Positions 54,891 to 62,420 of a DNA stretch of 64,000 nt are shown here, one piece after another. How positions within the stretch are numbered: the first letter of the stretch is position 1; the number at the start of each line of letters is the position of its first letter. The position numbers were made by a program, and so were the translations under genes. Under the pieces are notes generated by a model. That model ran no database searches and had not been told where the DNA came from. It saw only the letters and a program-made list of their open reading frames with translations. Origin of the DNA: Halalkalibaculum roseum (GTDB taxonomy: Bacteria; Bacteroidota; Rhodothermia; Balneolales; Balneolaceae); contig NZ_JAALLT010000001.1 of assembly GCF_011059145.1 (NCBI RefSeq), positions 665,250 through 729,249 of the forward strand. The letters are read 5' to 3'.

Positions 54891-55010
54891 ATTTGATAGA
54901 ACACGGATGACACGGATTGAATTGATTTACGCAGTCCTAATAATGGGTAAAGTGAATAATTGAAGGGATTAAATGAGGTTGGTAAAGTGTACCGCATTAT
55001 TTCAACATCG

Positions 55011-55405
55011 CTAATTGAAACTGTAGAGAGGTTCTGAATTATCCTTTAAATAAAATTTTACTACAACGGATTCTTTCCTTTCTACAGTAACTTCAGCATT
55101 CGACCATTCTTTGCCAACATACCCACTCTTTATGTAATAAGTACCAGGCATCACAGGAATAATGTGATTTTGATAGTTGTCACTTGGGCCAAATACTATT
55201 CCGTTTATATGAAAAAATGCAGGTATTGGGTCATTTTATTATCAAAATCGTAAAAATTGAGGCTTAAATATGCGCGATCCTCCGATTGATACCTTTCAAT
55301 TGCATATGAATTGGTACTCTGACTATTCAAGTTACTTGAGGCACAGCCATTTATAAATACTATGAATATTTCCAATAGGCATGTTTTCGCGAATAGTTTA
55401 CCCAT
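55011..55405 (-). pseudogene. lipoprotein gene broken by a one-base frameshift
   Basis: The frame from ATG (complement of 55403-55405) gives MGKLFAKTCLLEIF and a lipobox FINGCAS, but ends at a stop near 55205. A different frame continues without a break to the TAG at 55011 and reads DPIPAFFHINGIVFGPSDNY then VMPGTYYIKSGYVGKEW. Adding one base to the T-run at 55234-55237 joins both into a single protein of about 131 residues (DFDNK-ND-PIPAFF). It may be real decay, phase variation or an assembly error. The reconstructed C-terminus looks like a small beta-sandwich. Confidence 0.75.
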
Positions 55406-55515
55406 CTATTTCTGATTGTTATTGTTCGTCTTTTAGATTGATGAATAGGCTGATGGCTGTTTTCTGACAGTCTGTGAAAGTTAATTTGATTCTCAATTTA
55501 TTCAGGTTGGAAACT

Positions 55516-55977
55516 TCAATTACCCTTTTCAATTACTGCTTTGAACCTATTCAGTTTTGTGTCATCCAATTTGAAGGTTTTTGTACAGATATTTGTGTGA
55601 TAATGTCCATCTGAATTACGATACCCAAAAATTACATACTCCGAATTTATCCTGAAGAAGAAATCACAACCCGACCAACTGGGTGTAATGATGATTGTAT
55701 CCGGTACGGATCCTTTAAACTTTTGGCTGACATTTATTTCTACATAGTACCCGGCGGAATCCACATATTCGGGATTCAGCCTGTATGCCAGGGTAGATTC
55801 AATATTTGAGTAATCAAGATCTTTGATATCTGTTACCTTGCCCTGTATGACGAAATCAACCGATTCAAAATCTTCTTCCATACTGTGTGGAATGCAATCA
55901 CAAGCCAACGCTAGCGAGTATGAACACAATACAGTAACCGAAAGGAGTAACAGTGATTTGCTGAAAAGCTTTTTCAT
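55516..55977 (-). CDS. secreted TIMP/netrin-like-fold protein
   Basis: Exported protein of 153 residues with a signal peptide ending SLALA. The mature form begins CDCIP, which is the cysteine-first arrangement of TIMP/NTR-like domains. FVIQGKVTDI, INVSQKFKGSVPDTIIITP, SGCDFFFRINSEYVIFGY and NICTKTFKL match the recurring pattern of such bacterial proteins. Four or five cysteines could form disulfides. The function in bacteria is unknown; metalloprotease inhibition should not be assumed. Confidence 0.7.
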   Translation of the reverse strand: MKKLFSKSLLLLSVTVLCSYSLALACDCIPHSMEEDFESVDFVIQGKVTDIKDLDYSNIESTLAYRLNPEYVDSAGYYVEINVSQKFKGSVPDTIIITPSWSGCDFFFRINSEYVIFGYRNSDGHYHTNICTKTFKLDDTKLNRFKAVIEKGN

Positions 55978-56024
55978 ATCGAATCAACAATTGAAGGTCT
56001 GATTAATGAACAAATAGTCTGATT

Positions 56025-56513
56025 TTATTCATATGCCATATGATATGCATTTTCCCATTTTAAGAATGTACCATTCTTCATTTCACAAATTAGAGTTACT
56101 GAATTAGACAGGTAATAGCCGCCATTTCTGTACTCCTCTACCGTTATATAATCTATTCCTTCTAATGAATTAATATTTTTGGGTTTAGAAATGGTATATA
56201 AGTCAGTGTAAAAATTGGGAAAGGGCAACCGACTCTCTTTATGACGCTTTATGGCATGATCGCGCTTTTCCTCTGTTTCCATTCCCTTGTTCACTATACG
56301 AAAGAAGGCATGGGTTGAATCTTCATTAAAGTTTATAACGGTATTCTCTTCGCCCTCCTCAGAGTAAATTGTTATAACCTTCTCCAGTTTCCATTCCTCG
56401 TTATCTTGTCCGTAGGAAGCATTGTTGAATACAATCAGGAATAGCACTGAGACCAGTATGTGTACTGATGGGAGCCTCAGCCTCAGGTAATATGATTTAT
56501 CGATTAGCAACAA
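56025..56513 (-). CDS. hypothetical secreted protein
   Basis: Not recognised. It has 162 residues with a hydrophobic signal (about 17-35, ending SYGQD). The mature part is acidic with alternating strand-like segments (WKLEKVITIYSEEGEEN, AFFRIVNKGME). It is one of four small AT-rich genes on the minus strand downstream of tRNA-Pro, each separated by 35-110 bases. Confidence 0.6.
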   Translation of the reverse strand: MLLIDKSYYLRLRLPSVHILVSVLFLIVFNNASYGQDNEEWKLEKVITIYSEEGEENTVINFNEDSTHAFFRIVNKGMETEEKRDHAIKRHKESRLPFPNFYTDLYTISKPKNINSLEGIDYITVEEYRNGGYYLSNSVTLICEMKNGTFLKWENAYHMAYE

Positions 56514-56546
56514 TATTCATTCATGAATTAAATATTCCAGTCAGAA

Positions 56547-57000
56547 TTATTCAATGGCCTTATTTTTCCAAAACATATTATGAAGTAATACCATAAATAT
56601 TCCCAACAGCGGGTATACCAAAAGTCCCTGGTATAACATTTCTAAATCTCGTTCTACCACTATAGCATAGCAAAGAAAAAGAAAGAGCACGATTGAAATG
56701 CCGGTTACATACTCCCAAAATCGACTCATAGAGCTGTTTTTTTGCGATCCAATGATAGACTATGATAGTTAAAAAATGTAACCATCCCACATACACAATG
56801 AAAAAAGGTAATGTCCTGTAGATGTTCTTGAAATGGTTTACATAGGGTTTCGACAGGGAATTTGGACTGGTCACATATAAACCGGTAATTTCTGTCAGAT
56901 ATAGAAGTAATATATTTAAGAATACTAACAACAGTGTCAATAGAACTGTCTTACCTATAAATTTTAGTACTCTACCGATCAATAAAATTTCTCTCTTCAT
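56547..57000 (-). pseudogene. four-helix membrane protein gene interrupted by a frameshift in a 7-base homopolymer
   Basis: The first frame (MKREILLIGRVLKF) encodes three hydrophobic segments and then becomes unlike a membrane protein after WIAKK. A second frame, from CAGCTCT onward, reads SSMSRFWEYVTGISIVLF and a further helix pair, ending FWKNKAIE at 56547. Removing one T from the seven-T run at 56737-56743 fuses them into one protein of about 150 residues (WIAKNSSMSRFWEY). Function is not recognised. Either the gene is decayed, it is switched by slippage, or the run is a base-calling error. Confidence 0.75.
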
Positions 57001-57169
57001 GTTAAGAAGTTACAGGAAATCTTACTTTAAACACGTAATCATCCGAATTAATCTTGAGCATGCATGCAACAGGCTGTTTAATTAGCACTTTGCCGTAACT
57101 TGAATACCATATAATTACTGATAGTGCCTATTTAATCACAATTATTCTTGTTCTAAGGGCTAATAATTA

Positions 57170-57787
57170 GTGATCGATACTTCCCTCCTCGACCCCTCCA
57201 TTACAATTTTCTCATCCTGTTGGTTGACAGGGAACCTTTTGTTAGACTTTGAGTCTAAATATGCAGATTCCATCAATACCCTTTTGCACATGTATATTCT
57301 AGACTATAATCAGCAGTTAAATTTGATTCGCGAGATGACCCAGCTGCGTAAGGATGCAGAGAACTGGGTGGTCTATTATCACCATCCCTCGACCAATGAG
57401 ATGTGGAAAAGCTTTTTCCCCAAAGCCACAGAAAATGATCCCGGGCCCAAGATTTTGCGTACAGAACCGGTTCCAGAGAAGCTGGAAGACCGGTTGGATA
57501 CCTTCCTGAAGGGTGACATAAGGGAGAATGCCATCGGACTCGGCATCGAACTTTCGGTGAACCCTAATAAATGGGAACGCATTATTGAACTGGTGGAAGA
57601 CAGATACCGCTCATATGATCGTAAGCAACTCTCCCTGTTTTTAGATAACCTGGGTGTGGAAGAGGGAGAAGAATTATTAAAGGAACTCGGCCATGACCCC
57701 TCCGAATATGGTTTGGATTCCAATAAGCTTAAGAACCTCTCCAGACGTTCAAAATTGATTCGCTTCAAACGATTCTGGTTTTTCTAA
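57170..57787 (+). CDS. hypothetical cytoplasmic protein
   Basis: Not recognised. It has 205 residues from a GTG start, with an in-frame stop immediately upstream; a later ATG at residue 41 is possible. The sequence is mostly helical and charged (LNLIREMTQLRKDAENW, ERIIELVEDRYRSYDRKQ) without signal peptide or membrane helix. It ends in a basic-aromatic tail (RSKLIRFKRFWFF). Neighbours give no clue. Confidence 0.6.
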   Translation: MIDTSLLDPSITIFSSCWLTGNLLLDFESKYADSINTLLHMYILDYNQQLNLIREMTQLRKDAENWVVYYHHPSTNEMWKSFFPKATENDPGPKILRTEPVPEKLEDRLDTFLKGDIRENAIGLGIELSVNPNKWERIIELVEDRYRSYDRKQLSLFLDNLGVEEGEELLKELGHDPSEYGLDSNKLKNLSRRSKLIRFKRFWFF

Positions 57788-57925
57788 AATTTTATTGCGT
57801 ACTGGCGTAGTGCTTGTCTTGACGACGGGTGATGTTGCTATAGAATAATTTTAGTAAATGATAGCGGTTTATTCCCTGTTTTTAATGATAATGGAAGTAA
57901 TTCCAACAACAGAAACGGAGAATTT

Positions 57926-58738
57926 ATGACAAGAGGACTTTCCTCACGGCTTTCCGGAATCATTTTTCCTATTGTACTAAGTATTCTAGTGCTCTTTCCT
58001 CAATTCCTGCAGGCACAAAACAGCGCCTTTGAAGAGGGTATGAAATGGTACGAACAACGCGCTGTCGAAGCTGACTCTTTCCGTGCGGTACCCAAATACA
58101 TTGATAACGCCATTAATGCTTTTGAGAAAGCCTATAATCAGAATCAAAAACCTGAACAGGCGGGACTCTTTTTACTTAAATCGTATTACTTCAAAGGCAT
58201 GTTTTTGGGACTTGATGAAGACCGGCAAAAGGAGATATATGATAAGGGCAGAGACTTGGGTGAGAAGCTGGCAGAACGCTATCCCGAAGCGTTTGAAATT
58301 AAATTTTGGTATGCCGCAAACTTGGGGCGATGGGCCAAGGTGCACGGATTTATGGCTGCCGCTACAAGCGGAGTGGCAAAGAAGGTGCGGAATCTTGGGG
58401 AAGAGATTATTGAATTGGACGAGCAGTACCAGGGAGGCGGAGGTTACAGAATTCTGGCCCAAGCTTATTTTCATACTCCAAAAATCCCGATTCTTATGGG
58501 ATGGCCGTCGGATAAAAAAGCTCTTGAGCTTGTAAAAAAAGCCATGAAAATTGCTCCCGGACATCCAACAAATAGACTCTTATTTGCTGAAATCCTGATG
58601 AGTTTTGACAGAAATAATGAAGCCAGGAATCACCTGGAACATATCATGAAGATGGAACCTCGACGGGATTTCTTAATTCCTGACCGGTACGTCAAGTACA
58701 GGGCGCAGAAATTGTTGGAGCAAGAGTTTGGGATGTAA
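57926..58738 (+). CDS. exported TPR-like protein
   Basis: Periplasmic protein of 270 residues with a signal peptide ending FLQAQ. The remainder is helical with tetratricopeptide-like units: AINAFEKAYNQNQKPEQAG, KALELVKKAMKIAPGHPTNRLLFAEIL and NEARNHLEHIMKMEPR. LAERYPEAFEIKFWYAANLG and a GGGGYRILAQAYFHTP stretch resemble TRAP-transporter-associated TPR proteins, but no TRAP genes are nearby. The role is unknown. Confidence 0.7.
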   Translation: MTRGLSSRLSGIIFPIVLSILVLFPQFLQAQNSAFEEGMKWYEQRAVEADSFRAVPKYIDNAINAFEKAYNQNQKPEQAGLFLLKSYYFKGMFLGLDEDRQKEIYDKGRDLGEKLAERYPEAFEIKFWYAANLGRWAKVHGFMAAATSGVAKKVRNLGEEIIELDEQYQGGGGYRILAQAYFHTPKIPILMGWPSDKKALELVKKAMKIAPGHPTNRLLFAEILMSFDRNNEARNHLEHIMKMEPRRDFLIPDRYVKYRAQKLLEQEFGM

Positions 58739-58760
58739 GAGTGGCTGCCTTAATTATTCT

Positions 58761-59618
58761 TTAATTATTTCTTAGCGCGGTTAGTTGTTCACTAATTTCC
58801 CAAAGTTTGTGACATAGGTCCTCGTCAAGGGCTTTACCGGCAGGCTGTATCGGTTTCTTATTTTTAAAATACTTGCCGCTGATCTCTTTGACCTCATCGG
58901 AGGTCGCCAGGTAAATAGGCGTTTCGGCGCCTTTATCGGGTGATCTCATAAAAGGTGTACCGATAAAATAAAACAGTTTCATGAGCCAGCTCGCTTCTTC
59001 AGCCAATTTGGTGCTGACTGCACCCGGATGAAGAGCATTTGCGATTATCCCATCATCCTCAAGTCTTTTTGACAGTTCTCGCGTGAACATGATGTTACAG
59101 AGTTTGCTGACACCGTAGGCTTTTATCGGCGTGAAACCCTGCGTCAGCTGCAAGTCGGAAAGGTCAAAGACAGAAGCCCCAAGCCGGTGGACTTCAGAAG
59201 ATACATTTACAATGCGTGATTCTTCAGCAGCTTTAAGCGGTTCTAGTAAGAGATTGGTTAGCAGGAAAGGGCCCAGATGATTGACGGCAAAAGTCTTCTC
59301 GATACCATCGATAGTTTCCTCTCTATGTGAGGCGATCATACCGGCATTATTTACCAGCACATCCAACTCGTCGAACTTACTTTTGAAATGGTCGGCAAGC
59401 TCCCTGATTTCATATTGATAGGCAAAATCAGCCAGCATTACTTCAACTCCGGTATTGCCGGTTTTATTAATAATTTCGTCGCGTGCTTTGTTCGCTTTTT
59501 CTTCGTCCCGGCAAACCATCACAACAAAAGCTCCCTGTTCAGCCAGTTTCATAGCGGTGGCTTTTCCTATGCCGGAATTTGCACCGGTGACCATGCACAA
59601 TTTATTTTGCATATTCAT
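58761..59618 (-). CDS. short-chain dehydrogenase/reductase
   Basis: NAD(P)-dependent oxidoreductase of 285 residues, similar in layout to retinol-dehydrogenase-type SDRs. The cofactor motif TGANSGIGKA is at about 10-19. NNAG lies near 90, the catalytic Ser in NVSSEV, and the Tyr/Lys pair in YGVSKLCN. A second Met two codons in is an alternative start. The substrate is unknown; the gene is single, converging with the TPR gene. Confidence 0.92.
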   Translation of the reverse strand: MNMQNKLCMVTGANSGIGKATAMKLAEQGAFVVMVCRDEEKANKARDEIINKTGNTGVEVMLADFAYQYEIRELADHFKSKFDELDVLVNNAGMIASHREETIDGIEKTFAVNHLGPFLLTNLLLEPLKAAEESRIVNVSSEVHRLGASVFDLSDLQLTQGFTPIKAYGVSKLCNIMFTRELSKRLEDDGIIANALHPGAVSTKLAEEASWLMKLFYFIGTPFMRSPDKGAETPIYLATSDEVKEISGKYFKNKKPIQPAGKALDEDLCHKLWEISEQLTALRNN

Positions 59619-59750
59619 GAACGACCGTTTTTTCTAATTAGTTGACTACGTAGTTGATGCTGAGCTGTACGTCCAATGAACTAAAATGTTCAAATTGTCG
59701 TAAAACAAGCTTACATTAAGCATTAATTCTTAACAAGTTGTAGCAATCAA

Positions 59751-60125
59751 ATGATTCAGGATTATTTGAATACCGTTGACAAATTCATTGTAGTTGGTGA
59801 CAGGGTACTGTTAAAGCCTCGTGATATGGAGACCCGCACCAAGAGCGGTCTGGTTCTGCCGGTTACTGTTAAAGAAAAGGAAGAAATTCAGAGCGGATAC
59901 GTCATTAAAACCGGACCGGGATATCCGATTCCCTCAAATGAAATGGATGAGTCATGGAAGGAAAATGTTGATGAGACTCGCTATATCGGTATGCAGGCCA
60001 AGGAGGGGGATTTAGCCATATTTTTGAAAAGTAGCTCACACGAAATTGAGTTTGAAAATGAAAAGTATGTTATAGTGCCACACGGGTCTATTTTGTTACT
60101 GATACGAGATGAGGAAAGGGTATAG
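59751..60125 (+). CDS. divergent GroES/Cpn10-like co-chaperonin
   Basis: GroES-fold protein of 124 residues. VVGDRVLLKPRDMETRTKSGLVLP is the conserved start of Cpn10. QSGYVIKTGPG and the ending EKYVIVPHGSILLLIRDE are in the expected order. An insertion of about 20 residues (PIPSNEMDESWKENVDETRY) and the lack of an adjacent groEL separate it from canonical groES. It may be a second co-chaperonin of this lineage. Its last codons run into a GGTATAGGG stretch resembling repeat D. Confidence 0.85.
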   Translation: MIQDYLNTVDKFIVVGDRVLLKPRDMETRTKSGLVLPVTVKEKEEIQSGYVIKTGPGYPIPSNEMDESWKENVDETRYIGMQAKEGDLAIFLKSSSHEIEFENEKYVIVPHGSILLLIRDEERV

Positions 60126-60136
60126 GGCAGGTTGTC

Positions 60137-60293
60137 AGAATTCAGAATTCAGGAGTCAGAATGTTTTGTAAAATTTGATAAGCCTCTGTGAAACTCTGCG
60201 CTACTTTGAGAAACTCTTTGACATAGCCAAGTAGGTTATTATATAAACGAGGTAAGTACCATTCCGGATTCTGACTCCTGTATTCTGAATTCT
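60137..60293. repeat. inverted pair of family E repeats
   Basis: 60137-60162 and 60268-60293 are inverted 26-bp copies with one mismatch (core ATTCTGACTCCTG). Together with the roughly 105 bases between them they fill most of the gap between the GroES-like and metallo-hydrolase genes. A further copy lies at 14509-14540. No coding potential is seen. Confidence 0.8.
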
Positions 60294-60374
60294 TTTACCG
60301 ACCGACTTGCGGCTTTGCCGGAGCTTATTATTTCTAATATCCTAAAACAACAACATCACTAAACCACATACACT

Positions 60375-61271
60375 ATGGATCGCCGTCAATTTTTAGTTCG
60401 CTCTTCCATGGCCACTGCGGCTACTCTTCTTCCTTTTAATAAGCTTTTTGCATTTAAAGCGGGGACATTTACAGACCTCAGGAGAAATGTAGGATACTTT
60501 ACTGACCGGGGCGGTACCATCGGTTGGCTGGTCGCGGATGACGGATTTGTGGTCATCGATTCCCAGTACCCGCAGACGGCGAAGGGTTGCCTGGAAGGCC
60601 TGCAGGATAAAACATCTCAGGCTCTGGATATGCTTATCAATACCCACCACCATGGGGACCATACAGGCGGGAACTCTGTTTTTCAGCCGGTGGCAAAAAC
60701 TATCGTGGCGCATGAAAACGTACCCGCCCTGATGAAAAAAGCTAATGAGGAGAGTGAAAGCGATACCGAACTGGCCTACCCGACTACTACCTATGAGGAC
60801 AGCTGGGAAGCAGACATGGGATCGGAAACCGTTCACGCCAAATACTACGGGAATGCTCATACCAGCGGTGATTCTGTAATTTATTTTGAAAATGCCAACG
60901 TAGTTCACATGGGTGATCTGGTCTTTAATCGGATGAATCCCTATACCGACCGTCCGGCAGGAGCTTCGATACATAATTGGATTAAGGTTCTAGCCGAAGT
61001 AGAAGAAGAGTATCCGGCAGATGCCATCTATATATTCGGTCACGGAAAACCCGAATTTGGGGTTACAGGCGATAAGAGTGATGTGGCCGTAATGCGGAGT
61101 TATCTTTCCGCCATGGTTGAGCACGTGGAACAGGGAGTAGAAGCCGGTATGTCAAAAGAAGAAATCATCGATCTCGAAGCGCTGGAAGGTTTTGACAACT
61201 TTCAATATGCTGACTGGTGGACCTTGTCACAGAATCTGGATGTCGTTTATCAGGAGGTCATGGAGCGATAA
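60375..61271 (+). CDS. exported metallo-beta-lactamase-fold hydrolase
   Basis: Zinc hydrolase of 298 residues. The N-terminus DRRQFLVRSSMATAATLL is a signal of Tat-like character (RR followed by QFL). The metal site is THHHGDHTGGN (about 91-101), a further His lies in GNAHTSGDSVIYF, Asp is in VVHMGDLVF, and His is in FGHGKPEF. It resembles the broad MBL class that includes quinoprotein-associated and SoxH-like proteins, not true beta-lactamases. A tiny Cys-rich gene follows after 7 bases. Confidence 0.9.
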   Translation: MDRRQFLVRSSMATAATLLPFNKLFAFKAGTFTDLRRNVGYFTDRGGTIGWLVADDGFVVIDSQYPQTAKGCLEGLQDKTSQALDMLINTHHHGDHTGGNSVFQPVAKTIVAHENVPALMKKANEESESDTELAYPTTTYEDSWEADMGSETVHAKYYGNAHTSGDSVIYFENANVVHMGDLVFNRMNPYTDRPAGASIHNWIKVLAEVEEEYPADAIYIFGHGKPEFGVTGDKSDVAVMRSYLSAMVEHVEQGVEAGMSKEEIIDLEALEGFDNFQYADWWTLSQNLDVVYQEVMER

Positions 61272-61278
61272 GTAATTC

Positions 61279-61464
61279 ATGGAATCTAATAAGACACATA
61301 ATGTTAAAGGGGAGCAGGAGTTCCGTTGCCATTACTGTGGCTCAAATTCCGGTATCGTATGGGTACACGGCCATGGGCAATGTGCAAACTGCGGTATCAA
61401 CACGGAAGAATGCTGCCGCGGCGAGCAATGCGAAAGTTCAAGTAGCATGACAGACTCAACATAA
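61279..61464 (+). CDS. small Cys-rich zinc-ribbon-like protein
   Basis: It encodes 61 residues with eight cysteines: FRCHYCGSN, GQCANCGINTEECC and a final C. Two CxxC pairs spaced about 20 residues apart suggest one zinc ribbon. Histidines (VWVHGHGQ) lie between them. The position 7 bases after the MBL-fold hydrolase gene implies cotranscription. No family assignment can be made. The frame lies away from repeats and has codon use like its neighbours, so it is probably real. Confidence 0.7.
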   Translation: MESNKTHNVKGEQEFRCHYCGSNSGIVWVHGHGQCANCGINTEECCRGEQCESSSSMTDST

Positions 61465-61561
61465 GAGGCTTTATTGGTTGCAGAGTTTTTTATGAAAATT
61501 CAATCAGGGTAGATAGAAAGACCGGAGACAGGTGAAAGGTTTCTCTTTGCAAAATTGAGGC

Positions 61562-61585
61562 CCTTATACCCTATACCTTATACCT
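61562..61585. repeat. family D repeat
   Basis: Exact 24-bp inverted match to 31243-31266, 30 kb away, containing CCTTATACCCTATACC. It lies between the converging Cys-rich and ABC ATPase genes, 50 bases from the ATPase stop. Confidence 0.8.
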
Positions 61586-61634
61586 AATTCCCCTATTTCA
61601 AAACGAAGCCCTCAGCTCAAATCCAACCAAAAAC

Positions 61635-62270
61635 CTAAGGGCCGACCACTTCCTCCTTTCTAACTGAGAAAATGCGGTCGCACAGGGCCAATTCATCCGG
61701 ATTGTTGGAGGCCAGGATAACCAGTTTCTTTTCTTCCCGGGCTCCGGCTACAATATCGGAAACCAGCGATCGGCCCTGCTCATCCAGATTGGAACCCGGT
61801 TCGTCGAGCATCAAAACAGGAGGATTTGTAAACAGCGCAGCTGCCAGGCGGGCTCGTTGCTGTTGACCCGTGGAAAGATTTCCATAAGGCTTGTCGGTGG
61901 CTTGATCCAATTCAACTCGTTCCAGTAATCGGTTAAGCTGACCTTCTTTAATAGTAATTTTTCTGAGCTTGCTTAAAAATTGCAGATTCTCAATAATGGA
62001 GAGTTCGCGATACAGGGAGATATAAGGAGCTGCGTAACCGATGTTATGCTTGACGGTCTGGATCTCCAGTTGCTGACCGCAATTTTCCCAAGAAACAGTT
62101 CCCGAGCTTGGTGACAAGAGGCCGGACAGGCATTTCAGGAGTGTAGATTTGCCGGATCCATTAGGACCTTCAATGCCCAAAACACCTCTTTCATGATCAA
62201 AAGAAATGTTTTGCCAAACCAGGTTCTTACCGAAATATTTTGATAATTCATTAACGTGCAGTGATATCAT
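61635..62270 (-). CDS. ABC transporter ATP-binding protein, CcmA-like
   Basis: ATPase subunit of 211 residues. Walker A GPNGSGKST (about 33-41), signature LSTGQQQRARLAAALF, Walker B PVLMLDEPGSNLD and an H-loop position replaced by Asn (LASNNPDELALCD) are seen. The short length and the STGQQQR signature resemble the heme-exporter subunit CcmA. No permease gene (CcmB or another) lies next to it, so the partner must be encoded elsewhere. The switch-His replacement is noteworthy. Confidence 0.85.
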   Translation of the reverse strand: MISLHVNELSKYFGKNLVWQNISFDHERGVLGIEGPNGSGKSTLLKCLSGLLSPSSGTVSWENCGQQLEIQTVKHNIGYAAPYISLYRELSIIENLQFLSKLRKITIKEGQLNRLLERVELDQATDKPYGNLSTGQQQRARLAAALFTNPPVLMLDEPGSNLDEQGRSLVSDIVAGAREEKKLVILASNNPDELALCDRIFSVRKEEVVGP

Positions 62271-62420
62271 GCTGGAAAGTACAAAGGGTTAGGTAAAACC
62301 AAAATTGAAATCATTGCAATAAGGTAGGTTTTGGAAGTGTGATCATGAAAAATTTTAACTATGTTTAGCACCTGTAACAGATGCTTTGCCTGCTTTGAGA
62401 AATGAAATTTTCTGACATCT

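Noticed and set aside
54716-54997. Minus-strand frame reading SGRQDLNLRPHDPQSCALP across tRNA-Pro
   Set aside because: It is the well-known false protein produced by reading a tRNA gene antisense; the tRNA cloverleaf fully explains the sequence.
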